Notes: generated from the sequence alone by a model not told the origin. Shown: positions 35,692 through 44,491, numbered from the stretch's first letter. The stretch is DNA of 64,000 nt from Prolixibacter bellariivorans ATCC BAA-1284 (GCF_000621705.1 NZ_JHXO01000011.1:124001-188000), one strand, 5' to 3'. Program-made: numbers and translations.

Positions 35692-36444
35692 CTATTGCTT
35701 TGAGCTTAGTACGTGAAGTTGTTTGATTAACGGTTCGCGGTAAGATTTACCAAATGGCAGTGAGTGAATACCATCTTTTGTTTCTACTTCAAGTGTGTTG
35801 CCACGAATGCGCTTAATTTTCTTGACATTGACAATGTAAGAGCGGTGAATCCGGATAAAAAGGTCTTCCGGGAGTTTTTCATCGAGGAGTTTAAGCGTAT
35901 AATGCACTGTGTATTTCTCATCAAACGTTATAAACTGCGCGTAATTTTCGATGGATTCTATGTAAATAATATCCTCGGGATTGACCGGATCGAGCTTCGA
36001 GTTGTTTTTGATCCATAAAGTTCCTTTTCCCCATTCGTCATCTGAAAAAATATCTTCCCGCTCTTCCTGGTTAGCCTTTACATCTTTTTGAATGTTCGCA
36101 ATGGCCCGGTTGACTGAACGTATAAAACGAGGAAAAGTAACCGGCTTCAGAAGATAATCGGTGACGTCATACTCGAATGCAGTTAAAGCATACTTTTCCC
36201 GGGAGGAGACAATGATAACCTCAGGTGAATTATCCATCACACTCAGTAATTCCATACCATTCATCTCCGGCATTTCGATGTCGAGAAAAAGAATATCGAT
36301 TTTGTCTTTCCCTTCTTGCAGGAGTTTCAGTGCATCTACAGCACTTTCCAACGAAAAATATTTTTCAAAGAGTTTTGTCCGATCGATGTATTTCTCCAAT
36401 ACTGTCCTGCAAACCCGGTCGTCGTCAACGATTAAACAGTTCAT
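35692..36444 (-). CDS. LytTR-family response regulator
   Basis: A 250-residue DNA-binding response regulator. The receiver domain (about 1-120) has the acidic pocket IVDDD, the phosphoacceptor Asp55 in FLDIEMPEMNGME, and Lys100 in DYLLKPV. The C-terminal LytTR domain (about 145-245) has FIRIHRSYIVNVKKIKRIRGN, the DNA-contact strand. No histidine kinase is adjacent, so its partner is encoded elsewhere. On the minus strand a TATCTTTG box lies 20 bases upstream of the start. Confidence 0.92.
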   Translation of the reverse strand: MNCLIVDDDRVCRTVLEKYIDRTKLFEKYFSLESAVDALKLLQEGKDKIDILFLDIEMPEMNGMELLSVMDNSPEVIIVSSREKYALTAFEYDVTDYLLKPVTFPRFIRSVNRAIANIQKDVKANQEEREDIFSDDEWGKGTLWIKNNSKLDPVNPEDIIYIESIENYAQFITFDEKYTVHYTLKLLDEKLPEDLFIRIHRSYIVNVKKIKRIRGNTLEVETKDGIHSLPFGKSYREPLIKQLHVLSSKQ

Positions 36445-36463
36445 AAGCCCATTAATCTTGTTT

Positions 36464-36471
36464 CAAAGATA
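36464..36471 (-). promoter_or_regulatory. -7 element of the LytTR response regulator
   Basis: TATCTTTG on the minus strand matches TAnnTTTG exactly, about 20 bases before the ATG. The -33 box is not clear. Confidence 0.45.
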
Positions 36472-36535
36472 GAAAAAATCAGGGCAATTGATTTCTGAAT
36501 GAATATGAAAAACTAAAAACTATTTAATCAGTGAG

Positions 36536-37216
36536 TTATATCGCCTTCATGTTATCCTCGCGAAATTTCTTTTCGATAAGCGCTGCTCTTTTGATGGTTT
36601 TCCGTAACCATGCAAGATGGATATCACCTTTGTCGTCATCGTTGAGAAGGTAATCAATATCACTCTGCCTGAGGCGTAAATTCAGATGATGGAGAGTGAT
36701 GGCCGCAGAGACAGAAATATTGAAACTTTCGGTAAAACCGAACATGGGTATTTTGAGAAATTCGTCGGCGTTATTTTCAACAACCGCTGAAATTCCGGTT
36801 AATTCGGTTCCGAAAATTAAGGCTGCTTTGCCCTTTCCTAAATCGAAATCTTCCAGATTGGTATCGTTCGCGTGGGGTGAGGTGGCTACAATTCTGTAGC
36901 CTTGATTGCGTAAGTGATTGATACAATCCAATGTATTTTGCTCTTTTTCGCGGTAGTGGTGCAGGTTTAGCCATTTGGTTGAACCTAGCGTCACATCGGG
37001 ATTCACTTTAAACTGGTTGCGATTTTCTATAATATGTACGTCCTGAATCCCGAAGCAATCACAGGAACGCAAGACAGCGCTGGCATTTTGAGATTGATAA
37101 ATATCTTCCAGAACAACGGTTAGATAACGTGTTCTCGAACTCAATACCTTCTCAAAAAGTTCTTTCCGTTCCGGTGTGATGTATTCAGAAAGATAATTTA
37201 TTAATTCTTTGTTCAT
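36536..37216 (-). CDS. trmH: TrmH/SpoU-family RNA 2'-O-methyltransferase
   Basis: A 226-residue SPOUT methyltransferase, probably modifying guanosine 18 in tRNA. Motifs are NASAVLRSCDCFGIQDVHII (motif 1), ALIFGTELTGIS (motif 2) and GFTESFNISVSAAITLHHL (motif 3); the last two form the SAM-binding knot. The ATG at 37216 is chosen over an upstream TTG that would lie in the HU terminator. The C-terminal extension after about 185 is that of the TrmH rather than the shorter TrmL group, though 23S rRNA targets are possible. Confidence 0.87.
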   Translation of the reverse strand: MNKELINYLSEYITPERKELFEKVLSSRTRYLTVVLEDIYQSQNASAVLRSCDCFGIQDVHIIENRNQFKVNPDVTLGSTKWLNLHHYREKEQNTLDCINHLRNQGYRIVATSPHANDTNLEDFDLGKGKAALIFGTELTGISAVVENNADEFLKIPMFGFTESFNISVSAAITLHHLNLRLRQSDIDYLLNDDDKGDIHLAWLRKTIKRAALIEKKFREDNMKAI

Positions 37217-37225
37217 GGATATCAA

Positions 37226-37252
37226 TAAAAAAAGGGAGCCTGGGCTCCCTTT
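37226..37252 (-). terminator. Terminator of the HU gene
   Basis: On the minus strand AAAGGGAG and CTCCCTTT pair around a six-base loop and run into seven T. It ends about 10 bases before the trmH start. Confidence 0.88.
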
Positions 37253-37273
37253 GAAATCTTTTTTGCCATTAAT

Positions 37274-37546
37274 TTACTGAACACTGTCAGTCAATTCGCT
37301 ACCAGCTTTGAATTTAACAATCTTTTTGGCAGGAATGTTAATCGTAGCACCCGTTTGTGGGTTACGACCCTGACGAGCAGGACGTTCGGTGGTTGCAAAC
37401 GAACCAAATCCGATTAAAGCAACGCGATCACTTTTTTTGAGTGCATCAGTTGTGGTTTTAACGAAAGCGTCAAGAGCTTTCTTTGCATCCGCTTTAGTCA
37501 GGCCAGCTTCAGCAGCAATGGCATCAATTAATTGAGCTTTGTTCAT
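37274..37546 (-). CDS. HU-family DNA-binding protein
   Basis: A 90-residue nucleoid protein that bends DNA as a dimer. The sequence shows MNKAQLIDAIAAEAGLTKAD, the FGSFATTERPARQGRNPQTG arm with the conserved RNPQTG turn, and KIVKFKAGSELTD at the end. The length is standard. It is transcribed alone, with its own terminator just before trmH. The divergent tRNA promoter lies about 300 bases upstream. Confidence 0.95.
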   Translation of the reverse strand: MNKAQLIDAIAAEAGLTKADAKKALDAFVKTTTDALKKSDRVALIGFGSFATTERPARQGRNPQTGATINIPAKKIVKFKAGSELTDSVQ

Positions 37547-37867
37547 AGTACAGAAAGTTTAGAAACAACAGGTTAAATAAAATTCGTTTAATACTTTTTT
37601 TTAACGCTAGTGCCTAATATAAAGAGTTTTAATTATTTTTCACAGCAAACCCTACGAAAAGTGTTGTTTAACATATGATTTCCTGCAAATTTGTCTCAAA
37701 TACCAGTGAAATCAGGTTGTGTAAGCCTAATTATTTTGGTTTCACTAAATTGAAAAGATTGAAACGAAAAACAAAATTTTTTTTATCTTTTTTTCTTAAT
37801 AATGCTCTTAATTTTTTTGGCAGAAACTTTTGACAGAAAGAAAAAACTTCTACTTTTGCATTCGCTC
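37547..37867. other. Intergenic region between HU gene and tRNA genes
   Basis: A 321-base A/T-rich stretch. Its right end holds the tRNA promoter at 37828-37858. The remainder probably contains the HU promoter, but no exact TAnnTTTG is found on the minus strand. An ORF of 95 codons from 37802 runs through both tRNA genes and is not a gene. Confidence 0.5.
37828..37858 (+). promoter_or_regulatory. Promoter of the tRNA operon
   Basis: TTTTG (37828-37832) and TACTTTTG (37851-37858) are separated by 18 bases, a full match to the Bacteroidota housekeeping promoter. The tRNA-Ser gene starts 10 bases later. Confidence 0.85.
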
Positions 37868-37952
37868 GGAGAGATGGCAGAGTGGTCGAATGCGGCGGTC
37901 TTGAAAACCGTTGTACCGCGAGGTACCGGGGGTTCGAATCCCTCTCTCTCCG
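37868..37952 (+). tRNA. tRNA-Ser (TGA anticodon)
   Basis: An 85-base gene with acceptor arms GGAGAGA and TCTCTCC, the anticodon TGA at 37902-37904 in a loop CTTGAAA, a long variable arm typical of serine tRNA, and a T loop TTCGAAT. The CCA end is not encoded. Confidence 0.97.
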
Positions 37953-37957
37953 CTCTT

Positions 37958-38030
37958 ACGGGTGTAGCTCAGTTGGTAGAGCACTGGTCTCCAAAACCAG
38001 GTGTCGGGCGTTCGAGTCGCTCCTCCCGTG
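37958..38030 (+). tRNA. tRNA-Trp (CCA anticodon)
   Basis: A 73-base gene with acceptor arms ACGGGTG and CTCCCGT, the D arm AGCTCAGTTGGTAGAGC, the anticodon CCA at 37991-37993 in the loop CTCCAAA, and the T arm GGGCG-TTCGAGT-CGCTC. The sixth acceptor pair is T-T, a mismatch. It lies 5 bases after tRNA-Ser, on the same transcript. Confidence 0.95.
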
Positions 38031-38033
38031 CAG

Positions 38034-38066
38034 AAAGCCGGTTCAGAAATGAGCCGGCTTTTTTGT
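38034..38066 (+). terminator. Terminator of the tRNA operon
   Basis: AAAGCCGG and CCGGCTTT pair around a 12-base loop, followed by a T run. Confidence 0.88.
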
Positions 38067-38194
38067 TTTTTAGTTTATTCATTTGTTGATTACCTGTTTG
38101 TTGCAGCGTTTGGGTTCGTTATCGTTTTTACCTGGATAATGAGAACGACTTATATTCCTGTGCATATTTGAAATCGCTTCGTATATATAATCGG

Positions 38195-38202
38195 TATATT
38201 TG
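38195..38202 (+). promoter_or_regulatory. -7 element of the LutA-like gene
   Basis: TATATTTG matches TAnnTTTG exactly and ends 15 bases before the ATG, so the leader is about 9 bases. A TTTG 24 bases upstream is a weak -33 box. Confidence 0.5.
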
Positions 38203-38217
38203 AGCAAATTTTTTCAC

Positions 38218-38937
38218 ATGGAAGTCGACTTGTTTATTCCTTGTTTTATCGATCAGTTATATCCGAAGACCGCCTGGAATACCTTGCGTGTTTTGGAGCG
38301 GGCCGGATGCAAAGTCCATTACAATCCGGAACAAACCTGTTGCGGGCAGCCGGCTTATAACAGCGGATATTTTGATGAAGCAAGGACGTTGGCAGTTAAA
38401 TTCCTGAAAGATTTCCGGGGAAAACGCCCTATTGTTAGTCCGGGAGCTTCTTGTTCGGGCTATGTGCGCGACGGATTTGCTGATTTGTTTGATGAGACAT
38501 CCGGGGAATATCAGGAATATATTCACCGCAAGGGGAATGTGTTTGAACTGACTGATTTTCTCGTCAATCATTTGGGCGTTACCAATCTTGGTGCTTCCTT
38601 CCCTCATAAAATAACTTACCACGATGCTTGTTCCGCTTTGCGCGGATATGGAATCCATGATGAGCCGCGTCGGCTTTTGCAAAATGTCGATGGTCTGGAG
38701 CTTGTCGAGATGGAGGAAGCGACCGAATGTTGCGGGTTTGGAGGTACGTTTGCTGTAAAGCACAGTGCCATCTCAACGGTGATGACACAGAATAAGGTGG
38801 AAAACGCCCTGAAGACCGGAGCCGAATACATCGTCTCTACCGAGGCTTCCTGTCTGATGAACATTTCCGGCTATATTAAACGTCAGTCACTTCCTGTAAA
38901 AGTATTGCACATTGCCGATGTGCTGGCCTCTTTTTAA
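38218..38937 (+). CDS. LutA/YkgE-like (Fe-S) cysteine-rich domain protein
   Basis: A 239-residue protein of the CCG (cysteine-rich) domain family. Two CCG motifs are present: TCCGQPAYNSGY (Cys41-Cys42) and ECCGFGGTFAVKH (about 171), each followed by further cysteines. These bind 4Fe-4S clusters or heme-like partners in L-lactate oxidation (LutABC) and in heterodisulfide reductases. The usual LutB and LutC genes are not adjacent. The ATG at 38218 is decided by the -7 element just upstream, which excludes the in-frame TTG at 38200. Confidence 0.85.
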   Translation: MEVDLFIPCFIDQLYPKTAWNTLRVLERAGCKVHYNPEQTCCGQPAYNSGYFDEARTLAVKFLKDFRGKRPIVSPGASCSGYVRDGFADLFDETSGEYQEYIHRKGNVFELTDFLVNHLGVTNLGASFPHKITYHDACSALRGYGIHDEPRRLLQNVDGLELVEMEEATECCGFGGTFAVKHSAISTVMTQNKVENALKTGAEYIVSTEASCLMNISGYIKRQSLPVKVLHIADVLASF

Positions 38938-39079
38938 AAATACCCGTCAGTATCCCTTCCTGATTTGTCATTTCGAATGGCTTCATTCTGTCAATTCGTC
39001 AGCCAATTTCATATGGCACAACCTTTGAATTTCCGGTTCACGATATATCGAAAAATTATCAACTTAAAATAATATTACA

Positions 39080-41128
39080 ATGGAAGGAAGAATTGGTGTT
39101 ACCAGTGAAAACCTGTTTCCGATTATTAAGAAATTTCTCTATTCCGATCATGACATTTTTCTGCGGGAGATTGTGTCGAACGCTGTTGATGCAAGTCAAA
39201 AGCTCAAAACACTTGCTTCGGTAGGAAGCTACAATGGCAATGTTGAAGACCAAAAAGTTTGGGTAAAACTCGATAAAGAGGCCGGGACAATTACCGTTTC
39301 AGATAACGGAATCGGGATGACCGAAGAGGAGGTAAATAAGTACATCAATCAAATTGCATTCTCCGGAGCGAATGAATTCCTGGAAAAATACAAGAAGGAT
39401 GCGAATGCGATTATCGGCCATTTTGGATTAGGATTTTATTCCTCGTTCATGGTTTCTGACAAAGTGGAGGTTATTACTAAATCCTACCAGGAAGGAAGTA
39501 AGGCTGTAAAGTGGAGCTGTAACGGAAGTCCGGAATACACCATGGAGGAAGTTGATAAAGAAGAGGTCGGAACCGACATCGTAATGTTTATCAACGACGA
39601 TTCCAAAGAATTTTTAGAGGAAAACCGTATTTCCGAATTGTTGAACAAATACTGTAAGTTCCTTCCCGTTCCTGTTTTGTTTGGTAAAAAGAAAGAGTGG
39701 AAGGGTGAAGAATATGTTGATACAGATGAGGATAATCAGATCAACGATGTGGCTCCTGCCTGGACGCGCAAACCGGCAGATCTGAAGGATGAGGATTACC
39801 ACAACTTTTATCATCAGCTTTACCCGATGGCTGATGAGCCGTTGTTCAATATTCATCTGAACGTAGATTATCCATTTAATCTTACCGGTATTCTGTATTT
39901 CCCGAAAATCAAGAATACCATTGAAGTACAGAAGAATAAGATTCAGCTATACAGCAACCAGGTATTTGTAACCGATTCGGTTGAAGGCATCGTTCCTGAA
40001 TTCCTGACGCTGTTGCATGGGGTACTCGATTCACCGGATATTCCGTTGAACGTTTCCCGTTCGTATTTGCAGAGCGATTCGAATGTGAAGAAAATCAGCA
40101 GTCACATTACCAAGAAGGTGGCCGATCGTCTGCAGGAAATCTTCAAGGAAAACCGGGAAGATTTCGAACAAAAGTGGGACGATCTGAAGATGTTCATTGT
40201 TTATGGCATGCTGACTGATGAGAAATTCTACGAGCGTGCGCTGAAATTCTTCCTGCTGGGAAATACCGACGGTAAGAAATTTACCTGGGAAGAGTATGAA
40301 GATCTCATCAAGGAAAATCAGACCGATAAAGACAATAAGCTGGTTTACCTGTATGCTAATCACCACGAAGATCAATACAGTTTTATTGAAGCAGCGAAGG
40401 AAAAAGGATACGATGTATTGATGATGGAAGATCCGTTGTCGACGCACCTGTTGAACCTATTGGAGCAGAAGTATCCTGAAAAGCGTTTTGTTCGTGTGGA
40501 TGCCGATGTGGCGGAAAAATTGATTCCCAAAGAGGATGATGATAAAGAGAAGCTCTCTTTGGAAGAGAAGAACGAACTGAGCCCGGTTTTCCAGGCGATT
40601 GTTCCTAACGGGAAAGGCAATTTTATTGTCGACTTTGAGGATTTGGGAGAGTCAGCTAACCCAATGGTCATCACCCAGAATGAGTTCATGCGTCGGATGA
40701 AAGACATGTCTCAACTTCAGGCGGGTATGAGCATGTATGGTGATTTACCCGATAGCTACAACCTGGTAGTGAATATTGGTCATCCATTGGTGAAACAAGT
40801 ATTGGCAGATAAAGATGCTTCACTCAATGCTGAGTTGGAAAAAATTAATCAGGAAATAACCAACGAGCAGAATGAGAAAGAGGCGCTGAACAAGTTGAGA
40901 GAAGGTAAGAAAGATGAAGAGGTTCCTCAGGAAGAAAAAGACAAAATGAAGGAACTGGATGACAAAATTACTTCTCTTGAAGCTGACAGACGCTCGAAAC
41001 TCGAAGCCTTTGGACGAGGAAACCAATTGGCGAATCAGCTGGTCGATCTTGCCCTGTTGGCCAACAATATGTTGCGAGGTAGTGATTTGAACAAGTTTGT
41101 GAAACGCAGTATTGAATTGATAAAATAA
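39080..41128 (+). CDS. htpG: Hsp90 chaperone HtpG
   Basis: A 682-residue ATP-dependent chaperone. The N-terminal GHKL ATPase domain has FLREIVSNAVDAS, VSDNGIGMTEEE and GHFGLGFYSSFMV. The middle domain follows, and the C-terminal dimerisation part contains a long charged, probably helical stretch (about 585-650, with REGKKDEEVPQEEKDKMKEL) absent from the 624-residue E. coli protein. It has its own terminator. Its upstream region has no exact TAnnTTTG but holds near matches to that box and to a sigma-54 promoter. Confidence 0.94.
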   Translation: MEGRIGVTSENLFPIIKKFLYSDHDIFLREIVSNAVDASQKLKTLASVGSYNGNVEDQKVWVKLDKEAGTITVSDNGIGMTEEEVNKYINQIAFSGANEFLEKYKKDANAIIGHFGLGFYSSFMVSDKVEVITKSYQEGSKAVKWSCNGSPEYTMEEVDKEEVGTDIVMFINDDSKEFLEENRISELLNKYCKFLPVPVLFGKKKEWKGEEYVDTDEDNQINDVAPAWTRKPADLKDEDYHNFYHQLYPMADEPLFNIHLNVDYPFNLTGILYFPKIKNTIEVQKNKIQLYSNQVFVTDSVEGIVPEFLTLLHGVLDSPDIPLNVSRSYLQSDSNVKKISSHITKKVADRLQEIFKENREDFEQKWDDLKMFIVYGMLTDEKFYERALKFFLLGNTDGKKFTWEEYEDLIKENQTDKDNKLVYLYANHHEDQYSFIEAAKEKGYDVLMMEDPLSTHLLNLLEQKYPEKRFVRVDADVAEKLIPKEDDDKEKLSLEEKNELSPVFQAIVPNGKGNFIVDFEDLGESANPMVITQNEFMRRMKDMSQLQAGMSMYGDLPDSYNLVVNIGHPLVKQVLADKDASLNAELEKINQEITNEQNEKEALNKLREGKKDEEVPQEEKDKMKELDDKITSLEADRRSKLEAFGRGNQLANQLVDLALLANNMLRGSDLNKFVKRSIELIK

Positions 41129-41150
41129 GCACTGTCATAAGTTGCTAATG

Positions 41151-41178
41151 AAAGGGAGGCTGTTGTCTCCCTTTTTTT
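41151..41178 (+). terminator. Terminator after htpG
   Basis: AAAGGGAG and CTCCCTTT pair around an eight-base loop and run into a T tract. Confidence 0.88.
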
Positions 41179-41224
41179 ATACTCCTTGTATCCTTATCTT
41201 TATGGCCCAATATTCGGGTGGTAT

Positions 41225-44119
41225 ATGAAAAGTGTTAGAGGGTTGATGAAGATCCTGAAAAGGGTGTTGGTATTGATGGGGTTCTTACCGGCTCTGGCCA
41301 TAGCCCAGCCATTAGTGATTCATTATTCAAAAGATGTTTACAAAGGAGGGAGCCAGAACTGGTCGATTGCACAGGACAAGCAAGGGTTGATGTATGTCGG
41401 AAACAGCGATGGGCTTCTTCAGTTTGATGGTACGAACTGGAAACTTTACTCACTTCCCGAGCGGAGCATTGTGCGTTCTGTAGCCGCAGGACCGGATGGA
41501 AAAATATATACTGGCGCCTTCGAAGAGTTTGGTTACTGGCAGCCCGATAAAACAGGACAGTTGCAATATACTTCCATTTCTCATTCGTATCCCAATCTGA
41601 AACTGCACAATTGGGAATTTTGGCGTATCCTGTTTTCACATGACAAAGTTTATTTTCAATCGTTCGGAGCGCTTTTTTCCTTCGATGGCGATACCGTTCG
41701 CAGGATTCCTCTTCCTTCAAACGTAATTTTGATGTCGCAGGTGGGTAATCGGCTGGTTACCCAGGAAGATGGAGGTGGACTGATGGAACTGATTAACGAT
41801 CGGGCGGTTCATATTCCTGGTTCGGATTTTCTATCATCCACGCAAGTGAAGAGTATTATTCCGGGAGGAAAGGATACATTGCTTGTTTGCACCTCATCGA
41901 AAGGCATTTTTCAGCTGGCTTCCGGTAAATTTTCTCCTTGGGGCGGCGATATTCAGGAATTCTCGAAGCATAACGAATTGAATGTAGCCATCCGGCTGAA
42001 AAACGGATATGCTTTTGGAACGATTTTAAACGGAGTGGTGATTACCGACCGGAAAGGAAATATTAAAACCCGGATTAATACGGAAAGCGGACTTCAGAAT
42101 AATACGATTCTGGCGCTGAAAGAAGATAAAAAGGGTGGTTTGTGGGTAGCGATGAATAAGGGGATTGATTATGTAGACATCAATTCGCCGCTAATGATTT
42201 ATCGCGATAAGGATCAACGAATAGGAGCTTTGACTTCTGCCGTTCTATTCGAGGGAAAATTGTTTGTTGGTTCAAACAGGGGTGTTTATTATCGCAATTT
42301 GGTTGATGGAGATCCCCGGCAACCCATTGGTAATTTTCAATTTCTGGATGGAACGCAAGGACAAGTGTGGGATTTGCAGGTACATTCAGGCTCACTGATT
42401 ATTGGGCATAACCGTGGAACGTTTACTTTAAAAAATGGCAGACTCCGCCAAATTAGCAATGTTTCCGGTGGCTATATGGTGAAATCTTATGAGCGTGGCG
42501 GGAAGAAATACATGATTCAGAGCACGTATACCCGCCTGGTGATTTACCGTCTGGAGAATGGCGAGTGGCAATATGACCATCAGGTTACCGGATTTAATGA
42601 ACCTTGCCGGTTTGTCGAGATCGGACCATTCGGATACGTCTGGGTAAGCCATCAGCAAAAAGGTGTGTACCGGTTGAAGCTGGATGCCAATTATCAAAAA
42701 GTTCTTGATACTCGTTATTTCGGACGTGTTTCCGGTTTGCCGGGCGATTTCAATGTTCACGTTTTCAAGATTTCGAATCGAATTGTTCTGACATCTCCGG
42801 AAGGGCTTTATACGTACGATGACCTGCATGAGAAGGTTGTTCCGATGGATGATTTGAATCGCCAGCTGGGAGAGCTTTCTTCTGCACACCGCATCATTCA
42901 TGTCGGCAATAACCGTTATTGGCTGATTAGTCGTGATATGCTTGGTTTGGTGGATATTCGCGATAGTGGAGCTACGCTGATATGGAAAATGAATCCCGGT
43001 CTTTATGGTTTTTCGATGGTAGAACGATACGAAAATATTGTTCCGCTCAACAAACATATTCAGATGATATGCCTCGACGAAGGCTATGCTCTGATTGATT
43101 TGAACAATAAGGTAAAAGATACTGCCGGACAGCAATTGTTTTTCAGAGATGCGATCGCATCTGATAGTAAAGGTAAAAGCAGGCGGTTGACTGTTTCATC
43201 TGCCGATTCACCTGAAATAATTCAATTACCACCCTGGGAACGGAATATCAAATTTCGGTTTGCCTCTTTGCGTTACACTCCCGATGGTGAATCCTACCAG
43301 TATTATTTAGACGGTTTGAAGCCTGATGAGCACTGGAAATCTACTTTTCCCGAAGGGGAGGCGGCCTACGATCGGCTAGTGGCCGGGAATTATGTTTTTC
43401 ATGTTCGGAATGTCGATGCATTTGGCCATACCATTTCTGAAATATCGTATCCATTTATTATCAAGCCACACTGGTATGCATCATCCATTGCTTATTTCTT
43501 TTATGTCATCATTGGTATACTCATTATTATCTTTTCTCAGCTGGTTTTGTATCGACGTTTTAAACGACGTGAAGAGAGAGTTCGCCATGAAAAGCAGATG
43601 GAGCTGGAAAGGCGAAGAGAAGAGGAGCGCGAACATGCCGAGAATGAAATTATCAAACTGCGAAATGAAAAACTGCAGGCAGAACTCTCTCACAAAGATG
43701 TTGAACTGGCCAACTCAACCATGTCTATTATCCGTAAAAACGAGTCGCTCATTGAGATAAAGAATGAGATTGAGAAGCAAAAGAAGCAGTTAGGAACACG
43801 TTATCCCAAAGGCATGTACGAGAAATTAATTGGCCTGGTTGACAAGAACCTGACCAACGAAGATGATTGGTTGGTATTTGAATCGCATTTCGACCAGGCC
43901 CATGAGAACTTCTTCCGACGACTTAAGAGCGAATATCCGGCGTTAACCCCCAGCGATTTGAAGTTGTGCGCTTACCTTCGTCTCAATTTGGCAACCAAAG
44001 AGATTGCGCCCTTGCTTAACATATCCGTTCGGGGTGTGGAGATTCGTCGCTACCGCCTGCGGAAGAAACTGGAGCTGCCCCAGGAAAAAAATTTGGTGGA
44101 GTTCATGATGGAATTCTAG
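41225..44119 (+). CDS. Transmembrane Y_Y_Y / LuxR-type one-component regulator
   Basis: A roughly 960-residue regulator. A signal peptide (MKILKRVLVLMGFLPALAIAQ from ATG 41246, or seven residues longer from 41225) leads to a large periplasmic beta-propeller sensor (about 20-665) with repeats such as GLMYVGNSDGLLQFDG and GGLWVAMNKGIDYVD. A Y_Y_Y domain (about 670-745) is next, then one membrane helix, a long coiled coil (about 780-860) and a C-terminal LuxR-like helix-turn-helix (LTPSDLKLCAYLRLNLATKE ... ISVRGVEIRRYRLRKKL). No kinase or receiver is present. It lies directly upstream of a SusC/SusD locus and should sense a glycan fragment and control those genes. Confidence 0.88.
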   Translation: MKSVRGLMKILKRVLVLMGFLPALAIAQPLVIHYSKDVYKGGSQNWSIAQDKQGLMYVGNSDGLLQFDGTNWKLYSLPERSIVRSVAAGPDGKIYTGAFEEFGYWQPDKTGQLQYTSISHSYPNLKLHNWEFWRILFSHDKVYFQSFGALFSFDGDTVRRIPLPSNVILMSQVGNRLVTQEDGGGLMELINDRAVHIPGSDFLSSTQVKSIIPGGKDTLLVCTSSKGIFQLASGKFSPWGGDIQEFSKHNELNVAIRLKNGYAFGTILNGVVITDRKGNIKTRINTESGLQNNTILALKEDKKGGLWVAMNKGIDYVDINSPLMIYRDKDQRIGALTSAVLFEGKLFVGSNRGVYYRNLVDGDPRQPIGNFQFLDGTQGQVWDLQVHSGSLIIGHNRGTFTLKNGRLRQISNVSGGYMVKSYERGGKKYMIQSTYTRLVIYRLENGEWQYDHQVTGFNEPCRFVEIGPFGYVWVSHQQKGVYRLKLDANYQKVLDTRYFGRVSGLPGDFNVHVFKISNRIVLTSPEGLYTYDDLHEKVVPMDDLNRQLGELSSAHRIIHVGNNRYWLISRDMLGLVDIRDSGATLIWKMNPGLYGFSMVERYENIVPLNKHIQMICLDEGYALIDLNNKVKDTAGQQLFFRDAIASDSKGKSRRLTVSSADSPEIIQLPPWERNIKFRFASLRYTPDGESYQYYLDGLKPDEHWKSTFPEGEAAYDRLVAGNYVFHVRNVDAFGHTISEISYPFIIKPHWYASSIAYFFYVIIGILIIIFSQLVLYRRFKRREERVRHEKQMELERRREEEREHAENEIIKLRNEKLQAELSHKDVELANSTMSIIRKNESLIEIKNEIEKQKKQLGTRYPKGMYEKLIGLVDKNLTNEDDWLVFESHFDQAHENFFRRLKSEYPALTPSDLKLCAYLRLNLATKEIAPLLNISVRGVEIRRYRLRKKLELPQEKNLVEFMMEF

Positions 44120-44491
44120 CGAACATCTTCAAAACTTCATCGTCCGATTTATGACGTTTCGGGATTCCAATCAGGCGTTTTTTTGGACAAGAATCTGATT
44201 TGTGAAGCTCGTTTACATATCCTCAACGTTAAACATTTCTTGTATAATCTGATCGTTCTTTATCCTGCCTTAGTATTTATTTAATCTTAGTTTTAGAAAA
44301 CACAGTGAGTAAAAAGTGCTGTTAGTCAGGCATCCATGACTGTCTAGGAAGTTGATGATGTAGTGATGTGAAAGCCAAGAATTGGATGTTTTTTAACATG
44401 ATGTAGGTAGGTAGAGGTAGCTTTTTTCCTTTTTGTTCCATCAGGGGGTTCTTTTGTAACATATTCAAATTGTCACAAAAAGACTGATCGA
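44120..44491 (+). other. Regulatory region between the regulator gene and susC
   Basis: A 372-base gene-free stretch that should hold the promoter and operator of the glycan locus. TTCTTTTG (44449-44456) is one base off TAnnTTTG and lies about 36 bases before the susC ATG. CTTTTGT and ACAAAAAG flank the leader as an imperfect inverted repeat. AGTCA and TGACT form a short repeat near 44324-44341. No terminator of the regulator gene is convincing. Confidence 0.4.

Noticed and set aside
37802-38089. 95-codon plus-strand open frame across the tRNA genes
   Set aside because: It runs through the full tRNA-Ser and tRNA-Trp genes and the promoter, and shows no protein features.
38257-38763. 168-codon minus-strand frame
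   Set aside because: Antisense shadow of the LutA-like gene; CCG motifs are clear on the plus strand.
42428-43135. 235-codon minus-strand frame
   Set aside because: It lies wholly antisense within the regulator gene, whose reading frame is intact and has recognisable domains.
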